A stretch of DNA of 64,000 nt from Dentipellis sp. KUC8613 (GCA_002286715.1 NSJX01000052.1:62001-126000); one strand, 5' to 3'; counted from the stretch's first letter, positions 23,973 through 36,280 are shown. Numbers and translations: made by a program. The notes: a model not told the origin generated them from the sequence alone.

Positions 23973-25174
23973 CTAATCTTCCTCAGAGAATGTCGTCTGT
24001 TCCACAAGCTCCCAGGCCGTCTCCTTCCCCTCACCACCAAGCAGCCTCACCCTCTGATCCTTCTCCAGCTTCTTGAGATGCAGATGTAGCACCCGCGCTG
24101 CCGGCTCCCACAGGCCCACCGGATAATGCGCATAAAGCCTCTCGGTGATCCCCCACGTCGTGCAGACCTTGCCGTCGTCCTCCGAGACCGACACCGAGCG
24201 GAGCACCTCGACGATCTGCTCCTCGCGCTCGAGCCGGTGCTCGATGTACATCCGGATGGTTTCCGCGCCCTGCTTCACCACGGCGCCGTGCGCGGGGTAC
24301 AGGATCTCGTATGCGGTGTTCCCGTCGGGCGACTTGGCGGCCCAGAGCATCTTGCGCAGGCTCGCGAGGTAGGCGGAGAGGTCCTCGAAGACGGCGGTGC
24401 CGTGGCCGAGGACTGTGTCGCCGGTGAAGAGTGCGCGGTCCGGCTCGAAGAGGAGGGAGATGGAGTCAGTTGTGTGGCCGGGGGTGTGGAGGATCTTCAG
24501 AGACTCTGAGGGTGCAGAGGGGAGGGGGAATGTCTGGTCTTCCGAGAGCTTATGGAAAACGCCAAGCTCGGAGCCGTCTGGCGGCAAGGCATAGCTGTCT
24601 TTTGGCAGTTTACCCACCACTTCCTGCAGAGTTTCATCGGCGACACCGGTGGGAAGAGGGTATTTGTGAATTCGCGGTGCAGGATACGGGACCGTCGGAT
24701 TACGCTGAGACCAGATCTCGCTCAGCAGAGTCAGAACGGAGGGTAAACCGCATATGTGATCCAGGTGCCGGTGCGAGAGGATGATATCTGACACGATAGG
24801 CTGGTCAGGGACGCTCCAGTCCGCTGTGTTGAGCAGCGCATCTTTCAAGATCGGCGGGTAGGTAGGCTCCCCGACGCCAGTGTCAAAGAGTATGTACGGG
24901 TTCGTGCGGCCAATTAGGTAGGTGTTTGTACCTGGGCTACATGAGCATCGACGGCCTGGTGTCCGTGAAAATTATGTACCTTGCAAAGTGAATTTGCCGG
25001 GATTCTACGATAATTATAGCTGTGTGTTCACAACGGTAGAAGGTGAGAGCATACCTGGCCTAATACACGAATGACTCTATCGCTGAGCTAGAAGCGCTTG
25101 TCAGTATCCCACTGTCTTGTAGAAATCGACATATCTACCCGTGCAATAGACGGCAGACTCTCTAGCTTGGCCAT
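23973..25174 (-). CDS. Metallo-beta-lactamase-fold hydrolase, LACTB2 type
   Basis: A glyoxalase II-like metallo-hydrolase, closest in type to animal LACTB2 (a mitochondrial endoribonuclease). It starts MAKLESLPSIAR, followed by three short exons LSDRVIRVLGQ, NPGKFTLQ and GTNTYLIGRTNPYILFDTGV. The metal-binding HxHxDH motif is ILSHRHLDHICG. Later ligands are in LHTPGHTTDSISLLFE and ALFTGDTVLGHGTAVF, and a C-terminal His in YPAHGAVV. The rest, LEREEQIVEVLRSVS and GITERLYAHYPVGLWEPA, matches the winged-helix-like C-terminus of this family. The stop is at 23973-23975, and the length is about 325 residues. Its start lies 253 bases from that of CWC22, suggesting a shared divergent promoter. LACTB2-like genes are normal single-copy genes in basidiomycetes; the substrate is not visible from sequence. 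Confidence 0.88.
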
Positions 25175-25427
25175 TACGATGTCTACGGGTGCACTGCAGA
25201 TGAGAGTACTTACCAAGGATGACGCCCGTCATTGCAAGACATATCACGCCTTTCGCAGCTTCCGGCGACTATCTGACCGAGTCGAGCGCGCGCAGGAGGT
25301 CCGGCAGGTGACGAGCTCTCCCACGGACCAGCGCTGACTCAGCATTCGGCGGACCGCTTTCCTCTTGCAGTGCGACGTCGGTCGCGCCTCCTCCTCACCG
25401 TCAACCACGACGAGGACCCCACCCACA

Positions 25428-28218
25428 ATGTCGGCAATTGAGACGACACCACCCCCTGCGCAGACTGACGCCGTGGTACAGAAGCGGAAGAGGTGTGTCT
25501 ATCTTCCTTTCTCTCCGTATAGAGATACTAAGTTGAACTACAGGTCTCGTTCTCGTTCTCCTCAAAACGACGATGCACCCCCTGCTACCCGTCGCCGCTC
25601 CGCCTCGCCGGCTCGCACGCGTATCGGTATGCCTCGAATCGAAGATGTAGACCCTGTGCGTCGCGCTGAGCGCGAGAAGCAGTTGGCTGCGCGCCTCGCG
25701 GCTGTGGAGCTGGAGAAGGTCAATAAGGACGGAGACAAGGCAAAGGACAAGGAGTTCGATGCTCAAGCAGAGTTTGCTAAGCTCTCAAACTCCCGTTCTG
25801 GCGGTGTATACATGCCACCCGCGCGTCTCCGTGCTATGCGGGAAGCTGCGGCCGGTGACAAGGCGAGCCAAGAGTACCAGCGCCTCTCATGGGATGCCTT
25901 GCGCAAGTCTATCACGGGTATCGTCAATAGGGTCAACGTGGCGAACATCAAGCATGTCGTGCCGGAGCTGTTTGGCGAGAACTTGATTCGTGGCAGGGGT
26001 CTGTTTGCGCGAAGTGTCATGAAGGCGCAGGCAGCGAGTTTGCCGTTCACGCCCGTCTTTGCTGCTTTGGTGGCAATCATCAACACCAAACTGCCTCAGG
26101 TCGGCGAGTTGGTGTTAGTCAGGCTTGTGAGCCAGTTCAGGAGGGCATTCAAACGTAATGACAAGGTGCGTTCGTGATGACACTGGGACAAGTTAGACTG
26201 ATACTGATTTCGACGCCTGCAGGCTGTGTGCCACTCCACAACCACTTTCATTGCGCACCTCGTGAACCAAGGGGTCGCGCACGAAATCATTGCTTTGCAG
26301 ATCCTCGTGTTGCTCCTCGAACGCCCGACCGACGACTCCATCGAAATTGCCGTAGGCTTCACTCGCGAAGTCGGAGCCTTCTTTGCAGAGAATTCCCCCA
26401 AGGCCAATGCGACCGTCTACGAGCGCTTCCGAGCAGTCCTCAACGAGGGTAGCATTAGCCACCGCGTGCAGTACATGATCGAGGTGCTCATGCAGGTTCG
26501 GAAGGACAAATACAAGGATAACCCCATCTTGCCAGAAGGTCTCGACCTTGTAGAGGAAGATGAGCAGATCACCCACCAAGTACAACTCGAAGAAGAGTTG
26601 CAAGTTCAGGATGGGCTTAGTGAGTATCCACGATGCGGTATAGAATGGTCTGGGGTACTTATACCATCTTTCAGATATCTTTAAGTTTGACCCGAATTAC
26701 CTGGAAAATGAGGAGAAATACAAGGCAATCAAGGCGGAGATTCTTGGAGAGGATTCTGACGAAGAGTCTGGTTCTGAGGAAAGTGACAGCGACGAAGAGG
26801 ATGAAGATGGTGCGTTTTCTAAACCAATGGCTGTCGCATTGGCTCATTACACTCCTGTACAGCTGTCGAGGAGATGGAGGGTATCCAGGATCGGACGGAG
26901 ACAAATCTCGTCAACTTGCGTCGTGTCATCTACTTGACGATCATGAACGCTTTGAACTACGAGGAAGCCGTTCACAAGCTACTCAAAATTCAATTGAAAG
27001 AAGGCGAAGAGGTACGTGCATTATTGACTCCCGTACTGTGCCCGTGTCTGACATAGTATTTTAGATCGAACTCGTGAAGATGATCATCGAGTGTTGTTCT
27101 CAGGAGCGGTCTTACTCGACTTTCTATGGCCTTGTCAGCGAGCGCTTCTGCAAGCTGAATCGCGTCTGGAACGAGTGTTTCGAGCGGTCATTCGAGGAGT
27201 ACTACACGACTATTCACCGTTACGAAACGAACCGCCTGCGCAACATTTCCCGCCTTTTCGGCCACCTACTTGCCACTGACGCTATCTCATGGGCTGTCCT
27301 TCAATGCATCAAGCTGAACGAGGATGACACGACTAGCAGTAGCCGCATCTTCATTAAGATCATGATGCAAGAAGTTATGGAGAGTATGGGTTTACCGGCG
27401 CTCAAGGAGCGTTTTGCGGACCCAGAGGTGCGCTCTCTTTGCCGAGAGATGTTCCCTCTGGACAATCCGAAGAATACGCGCTTTGCCATCAATTACTTCA
27501 CAAGCATTGGTCTTGGAGCAGTGACCGAGGAGATGAGAGAGCACTTGAAGGTTCGTCTGTCTTCAGTTTTTTGTTCAGATGGATGGCTGACTCTGGTATC
27601 CCTTAGAATGCACCGCGTCTCATCATGGAACAACGCCGTGCCATGTTGGAAGCCGAATCTTCTTCAGATTCAGACTCCTCTGATTCAGACTCTGATTCAG
27701 ACTCGGAGTCGGAGTCGGATTCGGACTCGAGCGATGATTCGGACGATTCTGAAGACTCGCGGGACCGCCGACGTCGCCGTCCCTCATCCACTCCTCCCCG
27801 CAGACGCGCCGACTCTCGCGATCGCGATGCCGGCCGCAGGCGCGTCGCCTCTCCCTCACCCCCGCCCCGACCTCGTTCGCGATACCGCGACGAGCCCGAC
27901 GACGTCGACGACAAGAGCAGAGTCCGCGACAAGGAGCGCGAGAGCGACCGGTACGGCCGCTCGCGGAGGGACTCGCCCCCGCGCCGCAGGCGGTACTCGG
28001 ACGAGGACTCGCGGTCCCCGCCTCCGCCGCCGAGGGGCCGGTATGATCGTGAGAGGGATCGTGAGCGCTCGCCGCCGCCGAGGGAGAAGGACTGGTATGA
28101 GCGTGGGGGACGTGATAGCGGAAGGGATCGCCGGAGGGTGGATGATGAGAGGGATAGGTATGAGAGGCGGAGGGACGATTCTGGAGAGCGCAATCGGTAT
28201 GCGGATAGGCGGCGGTGA
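25428..28218 (+). CDS. CWC22: Pre-mRNA-splicing factor CWC22
   Basis: An essential spliceosome component that helps remodel the catalytic complex before step one; in animals it also recruits eIF4A3. The start [20 protein letters not shown] is followed by an Arg/Ser-rich segment. The MIF4G domain runs from about residue 130 ([20 protein letters not shown]) to about 320 ([20 protein letters not shown]), with hallmarks [18 protein letters not shown] and [20 protein letters not shown]. After an acidic linker ([18 protein letters not shown]) comes the MA3 domain ([20 protein letters not shown] to [18 protein letters not shown]). The C-terminal 200 residues are a low-complexity Ser/Asp then Arg/Ser/Asp tail, typical of this protein and nuclear. 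Introns lie near 25490, 26165, 26620, 26810, 27012 and 27552. The stop is at 28216-28218. Confidence 0.95.
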
Positions 28219-28519
28219 AAAGGTGCTGGGAGAGGCTGGAGAGATGATTGAGGGTGTCGGTTTTTCGGCGTCGAAAATTATGAGTGGCATCTTGTCGCAT
28301 GCTGTTGGATTGTATTTGTAGTGTTGTCCATGCTGGTATGACATATTGCTACCTGCGCTGTATCCGAGTGCGAGCACTCGCGAACCTGCAAAAACACTGC
28401 TATTCACTGTCAGAAAGGACTGGCTATATACCCCATGAAAACGACTATTATGATACACTGGTATTAGCTCGAGGAAACGGTAGTCCCGATAAATAACGTC
28501 CATGCCCCGAATCCCAATG
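28219..28519. other. 3' spacer of convergent genes
   Basis: About 300 bases separate the CWC22 stop from the glutaminase stop. No gene is visible; these are presumed 3' UTRs. Confidence 0.5.
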
Positions 28520-31500
28520 CTAATGCGAATCCGCCGCAGCCTGTCTAATCTCATCGTAACTCGGCGGCGGCAGCTGTGCCGCCTCCCGCTCCGCCCTCAG
28601 CGCCTCCATCTCCCGCCGCAAATGCTCGACCTCCCCAGCCAAGGCCCACGTAGCATCGTTCTGCGGATGCCCATCCGCACTCGGTCCCGTATGCGTCGAG
28701 TTCGACACCTCCGGGCTCGCAGGCACCGGCACCGGCACTGGCGCGCCCGCGCGCTGCGACATCTCGCGCATCGCCTGCATCGCCTGCAGCGTCTCGGCGC
28801 GCTTGCGCGACATGGGCGCCGTCGACGTCGACATCGGCAGCGACGTCCGCGCGCCGGTCAGAGGCTCCTCGGACAGCCGCGCGGAGTCCGACGCGGAGCC
28901 CGCGTGCGACATGGGCCCGACCATGATGAACGACGCGGAGTTGGAGGACGCGTGCTGCGTCGTCTCGTACGGCGAGAACGGCGTGATCTCGGACGCGGCG
29001 GCGAGGTCGTGCGGGAAGTCGTCGGGGTCGAGCGAGACGTGCCGCGAGCGCACGCGCAGGCGCCGCCGTCGCCGCCGGAGGAACCACCACACGCCGAATG
29101 CGGCGGCGCCGAGGAAGGCGAGGCCGCCGATGACGGCGCCGACGATGGCGCCGACGGGCGAGGCGTGGTGCGTGGTCTTGGCTTTGGGGCTCGTGTGTCC
29201 TGCGGAGGAGGCTGCGAATCTGGTGTGGGCGTTGTCAGTTTGGGTCGGGGACCCCTGTTACTCAAGTTGTGATCCGTGGACGTACTGGAGAGCGAGGGGC
29301 GCGAATATTGCACCCTGTGCTGCGCTGTGCATACTGTCAGATAAACTTTCATGTACCAAGAAATGAAATCTGGACTTGCCTGGCCTGGCCTGACGACGTC
29401 GCGCCCGTCTTTGGATTGTACAGGGCTGCAAAGACGCCAGTTGTCGAATTAAGGGAGGCATAGGAACGGATGCGCGAGATGATATTCTTCGCGGTGGAGT
29501 TTTGTGCGATTGCAGCCGCAAACATGTTCCAGCCTGTAAGGCGAAAGTTTGTCAGGGGGGATATGTAGTGCAGGACTGGGTGCGTACTGGAGCTAGCGGC
29601 ACCATTCTGAGGATTGTTACTGTCAATCGGCATCCCGAAGGCGTTCTGCTGGCTTTTCAGAAGGGTATCGTAGAGTGCTGATTGGGCGTTCAGGATCTGT
29701 GTTGCACGCGTCAGGAAAGAGGCCATCGGTGTATGTGCTGGGTACGTACAGTAGAATTGGCGATACCGGTCTTGAGCCAGACATCAGCAAATAAGTTGTA
29801 GCCTATACTCCAGGAGTTGTCTTGGCCGAACGTCCCGAGCATCTGGCCGTTGGATGGGTTCAGGGCTCTGCTATACCAGCTCTGCGCATGAGTCTGCGAC
29901 GAATTCTGTAATGAAGGCCTCAGCATGATGCCTCGCGAGCAAGTCAGAAATACGAACGGAGAACTGGGTCGCACGGTCGGTGTAACCCAGAGCGCTAGCG
30001 AGTAAGGACATTGCTTGAAGCGCAATAATGCCTTTGAGCTCCAAATTCGGCTCGTTTCCGGACTCCTGATCAGCACTCAGTCTGCGAAGGTGCAAGCGTG
30101 AGCGGAGTGCAGGAACGACATGAAGTCCAGATGGCGTACTCTGAAGTATCGGTTGTCTCCACCTGACTGTCCAGGTAGGTTGCCCAATTATACAGTAAGG
30201 GGAACTTGAAGTTATAGTAAGCGCCAGGATTTAATGAGATGGGGGTGCCTCAGAAGGCTCACATACACGATTCCGCCCGTACTTTGTATCATTGCTAGCC
30301 CGCACGTACGCATAGGTCATGATGATCATGTTGGACGACTCTGCAGATATTTTTAAGAGGGGCGAAATGAAAGACACCAAGGAACATACGTTCGATACGC
30401 TGAGTGTGTGCTGTGGCGCTTCCCTGGCCGACGGGGTATTTAGCACCTGGATTAACCTAGGGTCAAGAAAAATGGCACAATGAATAGGATGTAGTTCATA
30501 CCAGCATCCTGGGCAGCATACGGATTCTGATACAGGGGACCGCTCTGGAAACGGAACAGCGGTTCGAGAAGAGGGACGCCTAGAGTCGGGTCGATGTACA
30601 TGAACATGGGGAATGCCGCATACAGCGTCTCGACGGGGTTGGTGCGTCTGAATCGGCACAGTCTAAGTCCGTGAGATGGATGAGGGGTGAGCAAGAGGAG
30701 TTACCTGGGATTAGAGTCGCCGATGCTTTTCATGAACATCATCACGTCGGACTGATTCCAGGTCCCGCTGGCATCCTGGGCGATGTTAAGTTCGGTCGTC
30801 CCGTATACCTGCCGAGTAGCCAGTGAAACCAGGTCCGCGTATTCAGAGCCGAATGTGTTGGCCTGGCCCAAGATGCGGTTGTCCAGTTCCTCAGCGCGCT
30901 TTTGCGCATTAGGAAAATCGGTCAGGAAGTCGTCAATCTGTGATAAGTACCTCCGCCTAAGTTGCTTGCACCCTGCCTAGAGCACCCTGCCAGACGTACC
31001 ATCTGCCCCACGTTCGAGTACCGCGACTCGAAATATAGACTGCGATTTCGGGCATTCCCACCGAGATTCACATACTGCATCGCAGGATCACGGACAAAGC
31101 CGACTGCAAACATAGCAGGTTGCTGCGTCTGGGATATGGTCCCCAGATCGACATTTAATGCAAAGACAGGGAAGTTCCTAGAGACATCGTTACACGGCGC
31201 TGTCAGGAAGCAGCAAGTGATGGAGATCCTGTCGGGCGTACTGATCAATCCCACGATTCTGAGAATCGTGGGTGTTTGGCAGGGTGCCGTTTATTACAAA
31301 CCAGCTACGGCACGCTTGGTCACTGCCGGTCATGTCGCCAACTGTTCCGTGCTATGAGAACATCGTTTCAGAGCCTGAGAGAACTGACACGAAAATATAG
31401 CTTACATTCGATGGCATTGCATGGTAGAGCGTGCCCCACTCTGCCTGGTCCGATGCCTCCGTGAAGATTGTCTGGGACGTTTGCGAGGCACTGTGGATGA

Positions 31501-32239
31501 TGCTATTCCCGATACGAGTTGAGTTCCAGGTGATAACTGCATTACGATTGCCAGACACCCATTCTGTCCGACGCATTATCGTCTAAGTTGAGAACATACA
31601 AAATCCCGGAGGCACTCACCGCCGCTAATATCCGCATACACGTTGAGATGATGAGCTTTGCCATCGTTCGACGTAGCATCGACGTATACATATGAGAAAG
31701 GGATGGACTGTCGGACAAAGTCACCAGGCTGCGAGCCGGGTCACTCAGTACAAGGTTACAGCGAGAGTCGAGAGCCGTACCTCGATGGGGCTCAGGTATG
31801 TAACGTTAAGGGTCATTGGGCCAGCCGTAATTGTGTAGATGGTCCGGGTCGGCGTGATAGTAATTTGGGAGAGTGTAGTAGCGTTTGAGACCTGGGCCCC
31901 GCGCCAGGTGTAGGCGATTCCGTCAATCTTCACGTACCCCTGCCATCCATAATTCTGCGGTCGCATGCCAAATTTACAAGTCGTCGTTCAGTCTCTATTG
32001 ACGTGCCGAAGCTGGACAAGACAACGACGTACCGAGTCCATCCTCCATCCTGTCGGCCACATATTTGGAATGTCAGACGAGTTGCTTGCGTTCTCCCAAA
32101 CGCTGAGATATGGCGAGCGCACGGCAAGGGGAATAGCGGTGGGGAAAAATGTCCGTTGACATGAGGTGAACGAGCCGAACGCGAGCGAGTAGACGAGAAG
32201 CGAGATGATGAGGCGCCAGAAGGACGAAAGCAAGGTCAT
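28520..32239 (-). CDS. Membrane-tethered GtaA-type glutaminase (DUF5127/DUF4965/DUF1793)
   Basis: Extracellular glutaminase A-like protein; Aspergillus GtaA converts glutamine to glutamate. A signal peptide (MTLLSSFWRLIISLLVYSLA) precedes the catalytic region. Recognisable family blocks, in order, are WPTGWRMDSNYGWQGYVKID, DQACRSWFVINGTLPNTH, NFPVFALNVDLGTISQTQQ, LKGIIALQAMSLLASALGY, LGTFGQDNSWSIGYNLFADV and VLHYISPLTNFRLTGWNMF. After the globular part comes a membrane helix, VGAIVGAVIGGLAFLGAAAF, with a stop-transfer RRRRRRLRVRSRH near 29060. A cytosolic tail of about 180 residues, Ser/Thr-rich with a short coiled coil (EVEHLRREMEALRAEREAA), ends at the stop, 28520-28522. There are more than ten exons. 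An in-frame ATG at 32251 is an alternative start. The enzyme would face the outside, with the tail in the cytosol. Confidence 0.85.
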
Positions 32240-33298
32240 GGCTACCACCATTCGAGTGCACCAGGCATACGCCAAATGGCACGAAGAGTCAAAGCGAGTG
32301 CAAGTTGTGGGGTGAGGCGAGAGAGAGGATACCAAGCAAAGAGCGGAGCGCCTCGTACAGCACTAGGCTGATGGTCTCTGGCTGGCAGAGGATGGAGACA
32401 AATTCTAAAGCCTACACGGTTCGGGGCCCCCTCGTGCCGCACCTTTCCATTAAAGAACACAGGATGTGATATTGGTGTGATGGTCACCCAATAAGATGAA
32501 GCCGCACGATCCACGATCCCTCGGTTACACCCCCAGCGTCAAAGTACCTGCTACAACCCCCGAAGCACAGCTATTGCAGGGTGCCCACAAAGTCAAATCA
32601 GCAACATCGCAGGACATCGATAGGGCGGGAGAGACCGCACCAGCATCGATGGCTTGAAAATAAATTGAGCGCACCGAATTTCTTCGCCATATTGTGGAAG
32701 AACGGGGTCAATCTCGCTTGCTGGGGAGCGTCTAGTACTCGCCAGATCTTGTCGAGTGGTCGTCAGGCTAAGACAGCGCGCAGGCACAAAAGTTGGAGCC
32801 TCGGACTGCAAGCGGGGATTGACAGATGGCCGTCATATCGCTGTGATCTGTCTTGTTGCCGCTAACCTCGGCTCACCGTTTGGTCGTCATAGCCTATTCT
32901 GCCGACAATCTGGCGTAGATCAGGAGAGCCGCCTCTTCTTGGAGGTCGTTCTGTGTAAATGAAGGAGAAATGTTGAACCTATTGACCAGGAACGCAGCAG
33001 TTAGCTCTCAAGTTCTCAAAGCGCGAGAAGTTCCGTACAAGCCAACCCAAACCGAAGCCAAAATTAATTACACAGAAAAAAGAAATGACAAAAGCAGTCT
33101 GCGTGTACTACTAGTAGTAGCCATATGCACATGCACAGGATAGAACATCGTAAAAGGAAGATACGCCATCAAGGTTGTCCTCGTTCATCTATCAACACGC
33201 TGCACTCCCAGGTATCCCGCCTCCATGCACAGACCTCCCACCAAGAACCGAGCATCCAGGCTCCGCTGAACAACCAGAGAAATACATTGACGACACAA
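32240..33298. other. Spacer between glutaminase start and Rab11 stop
   Basis: About 1.06 kb. It must contain the minus-strand glutaminase promoter near 32240-32600 and the Rab11 3' UTR near 33299. Short open frames on both strands (for example 32581-32865) have no family signal. Nothing else is recognised. Confidence 0.45.
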
Positions 33299-34522
33299 TC
33301 AACAGCACTTGCTCGCCTGGTTGTTCGACGTGTCGACGCTGGGGCTCACGGTCAAAGTGTCGCCGGAGCTGGGCTTGATGGGGTCCGCGGACGCCTCGAG
33401 CGACTTCGCGGAGACGATGCGGTAGATGTCGGTCAAGATGGTCTGGAACGCCGACTCGACGTTGGAGGCGTCGAGAGCAGACGTCTCGATGAAAGAGAGA
33501 CCGTTCTCGGCTGTGGAGGTACGTCTGTAAGTGCGGTCCCATACTGACAAGACGTAGCACAGGAATACGCACTTGCGAAAGCCTTTGCCTCCTCTGTCGG
33601 CACCGCCCTCAAGTGTTTCAAATCGCTCTTGTTCCCGACAAGCATGATTACAATGTTCGAGTCCGCATGGTCACGCAGCTCCTTGAGCCATCTTGTGACG
33701 TTGACGTACGTCGCGTGCTTGGCAATGTCGTATACGAGAAGGGCGCCGACAGCTCCTCGATAATATCTGCGAGCAATTCAAAGTTAGACAGGCGGAGTTA
33801 TCTCAGGATCCGGGAGACTTACGCAGCGGTGATGGCACGGTACCGCTCCTGACCAGCTGTATGGATGACATCAGAACATCAGTCTACCGTTGACACCGGT
33901 GAAAAGCAGGCTTAAAAGGGATAGACACCCCGGCCAAAGGCTAGGGAACATTGTATGGACAGTAAGACCCCGTAACCTTTGTAGGTCCAGGGTAATCCGG
34001 CCCACGCCAGATTGGCTCCTCAAGCCATTCCGGCGAGGACTCCAGGCTTCAAAATTAAGAAGAGATGGGAGATACAAGAAGCCTCGAGGGTATGAAACCG
34101 GACCGGATAGCTAGTTACTCACCAGTATCCCAGATCTGCGCCTTCAGCGTCTTGCCGTCTACGCTAATCGTCCTCGTAGCGAACTCCACACCGATGGTCG
34201 ACTTCGTCTCAAGGTTGAACTCGTTGCGCGTGAATCGCGAGAGAACTAGAGGTCCAAAAGAAGAATATGCGGATGGTCAACATCCGATGAGGACGTGGTT
34301 GTGAAGGGCAAAGGTCTACGCACGATTGCTGGATACCATAGTGATATTCGTCAGCGAAAGTACATTCAGTTTATACGGGACACGACGCACGATTTTCCGA
34401 CACCAGAATCTCCAATGAGCACGACCTGAAGACGATAGGATTAGGACACGTCCTCCGTTCGTCACGATTCTCTAAAACACACGCACCTTGAACAAGTAGT
34501 CGAAGTTGCTGACTTCACCCAT
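33299..34522 (-). CDS. Rab11/Ypt31-family small GTPase
   Basis: A Rab GTPase that controls recycling-endosome and late-Golgi exocytic traffic. The exons join to [20 protein letters not shown], with the P-loop GDSGVGKS, switch [18 protein letters not shown], switch [22 protein letters not shown], the guanine-specificity motif [11 protein letters not shown] and [14 protein letters not shown]. The block [20 protein letters not shown] with [10 protein letters not shown] is diagnostic of the Rab11 subgroup. The C-terminus ends ...NNQASKCC, a double-cysteine geranylgeranylation site; stop 33299-33301. The start at 34522 fits the family N-terminus. Several small exons occur; the first ends FDYLFK at the phase-0 donor GTGCGTGTG near 34490. 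It is a core secretory gene, with the promoter in the spacer shared with the rhamnose mutarotase gene. Confidence 0.93.
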
Positions 34523-35154
34523 GGTGTCCTTTGTGTTTGGTAGTAGAAAGGATGGTTTTGGGGTGTTACTGCGGTGAAAAAGTCGTTACAGGGGGCAAAG
34601 GAAGGCGGGCGGGAGGGTGGTAACGGTGGAGGCTTGGTGCACGGTATGCCGAGGCGGTGAGAGTGATGGCCAGCGGAGCTCCAATTGTGGCTGATCTTAC
34701 GGTTTCGTCTCCTCCCAGTGAGGCCACCTTCATTGCGAAAATGCTTATTTCCATGCTCCTCGTTCACCTGCTCCGTTCTAATGCTATGTGTGAATCTCAT
34801 ACGATAAGGTGAGAGACCTTCCACTTTGTACTGAATCGAACAACTTCAGAGATATTGCGTGCAAGGAGCTGTGCGGTGAGTCTCTTAGTTCCATCCGAGT
34901 CCATTCGCCTCTATTTGAAACAAATGCATATCGCTCAGATATGTAATCGCTCAATAGTAGCATCTTATGTGTTTACGAAGAGCCTCAGTTGTAGGCTCGT
35001 TCACAATAATGTGCCAGTATCCGTATGGCGGACCTCGAGTTGTTCCCGGGAAGCCTGAGCGGAGTGGCGGCCCGCGATTCAGGTCACGATCCTAGCTGTC
35101 GTTGCATATATGGGGGGCTCTCCTATACTGCTGAATCCTATCTGCATAGCGACC
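34523..35154. promoter_or_regulatory. Divergent promoter, Rab11 / rhamnose mutarotase
   Basis: A 632-bp spacer between two divergent start codons. The Rab11-proximal part has pyrimidine-rich tracts on the minus strand. No well-placed TATA box stands out and no open frame has family support. The function is inferred only from its position. Confidence 0.4.
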
Positions 35155-35648
35155 ATGTCGTCCCTTCAAGCCAAACGCGTCTGCCAGATCGTCAAGGTAT
35201 GCCTATCGGAGATTGCAACACCGCCTATGGGACCCTTCTAACAGTGATCCTGATCGCCCCAGCTAAAGCCCGAGGCCAAAGCAGAGTACAAAGCTATACA
35301 CGCTGCGGTGTGGCCGAGCGTTCTTGCAGCTATCGAGCGTGCCCACATAGTGGACTACTCCATCCATTACCACCCGCCTCTCCATCTGCTCATCGCGACG
35401 TTCAAGTACACGGGGAGCGATTTCGAGAAGGACATGGCGGAAATGGCGAAGGATGAAGAGACGAGGCGGTGGTGGAAGCTCACAGATGCTATGCAAGAGA
35501 GTTTCGTTGAGGGTGCGACTGGTAGTGGAGGCGATATCCCCTGGTGGAAGGTAAGTTGGTATTCAACTGGTCTTCGATTGAATGTCCTTCGAAACTGAGG
35601 AATCCAAAGAACCTCGAAGAAGTATTCAGATTCGAGGGAAGTCAGTGA
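35155..35648 (+). CDS. L-rhamnose mutarotase-like protein (RhaM/DUF718)
   Basis: A small ferredoxin-fold enzyme of the rhamnose mutarotase family, which interconverts the anomers of L-rhamnose. Three exons: MSSLQAKRVCQIVK, then LKPEAKAEYKAIHAAVWPSV through GGDIPWWK, then NLEEVFRFEGSQ with stop at 35646-35648. Total length is about 120 residues, the usual size. Family marks are the N-terminal LKPEAKAEYKAIHAAVWP, IVDYSIHYHPPLHLLIATFK and the Trp pair in ETRRWWKLTDAMQESF. Both introns (after the Lys codons, 35199-35261 and 35551-35608) have good GT...AG borders. The role is probably catabolism of rhamnose or another sugar; no other rhamnose-pathway gene is nearby. The protein is probably cytosolic, with no signal peptide. 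Confidence 0.88.
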
Positions 35649-35871
35649 AGTTCGAGACTTTACGCGCATCCCTTGACTATTGTGCGGTATTGCTCTACCG
35701 CGAGCAACGATTGACAGTTTGAGAACTTCCATAAATCAGATGTTTTAATATATACACACAGTATTCGCGGACCCGGTCTCGTGATTGTAAAATGCACTGT
35801 AGAAAAAGGATGATTGTTATATGGGCATACAGGACGGACAACCTGCGATCTGCTCGCCATTCCAGCCTGTC

Positions 35872-36280
35872 GGGATCGGTGTTCGCGGGTACGGCACCAG
35901 GATCGCCATACACTGGCATAATTGACGAAAGGGGAGCCTGGATATCCTCGGAGGACTCTTTGATAACTTCCAATCCATCCTCCTCAAGCATACCGAGCAG
36001 ATGTTGTCGGTTTTTAGAAGGGAATTCGAATGTCGCTGTCTGGGATGTTGGAGGGGCAGCAGCTGCGGGTCGTAGATAGAGCAGCGAAAACGCGAAGTCC
36101 ACGCAATTGCTCCTCGCTCAGCTTCGGAATATGCTTCGTATCAATGCCATGCTGAAATAACCATCTGTCCAGAAATTCACTGTTACATGCCCAGTCCATG
36201 CGCAAATGGCCCGCTCTACCATGTAACTCGATCATTATTAGCATCAAATTCGGATGCGAACGACTACAGTCGTCATTCAT
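35872..36280 (-). pseudogene. Broken family A fragment (C-terminal half only)
   Basis: The minus strand carries FLDRWLFQHGIDTKHIPKLS and EEQLRGLRVFAALST. These align with the C-terminal block of family A (for example LPKLSPDQLREFRFFEVLS of the gene at 22047). The N-terminal and middle blocks are absent. The frame then stops after SDIRIPF near 36023, while the expected continuation KNRQHLLGMLEEDGL lies in the next frame, with no splice site to bridge them. It lies just downstream of the intact family A gene ending at 36433, on the same strand, so it looks like a partial tandem copy that has decayed. Confidence 0.65.

Noticed and set aside
27640..27760. Repetitive GATTCAGACTC-type DNA resembling a minisatellite
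   Set aside because: It codes the Ser/Asp-rich tail of CWC22 in frame, which is normal for this protein.
31250..31272. A 23-base perfect palindrome (CCCACGATTCT-G-AGAATCGTGGG) that looks like a hairpin or operator
   Set aside because: It lies inside a coding exon of the glutaminase gene (reading NTHDSQNRGID on the minus strand), where the codons explain it. No regulatory role is needed.
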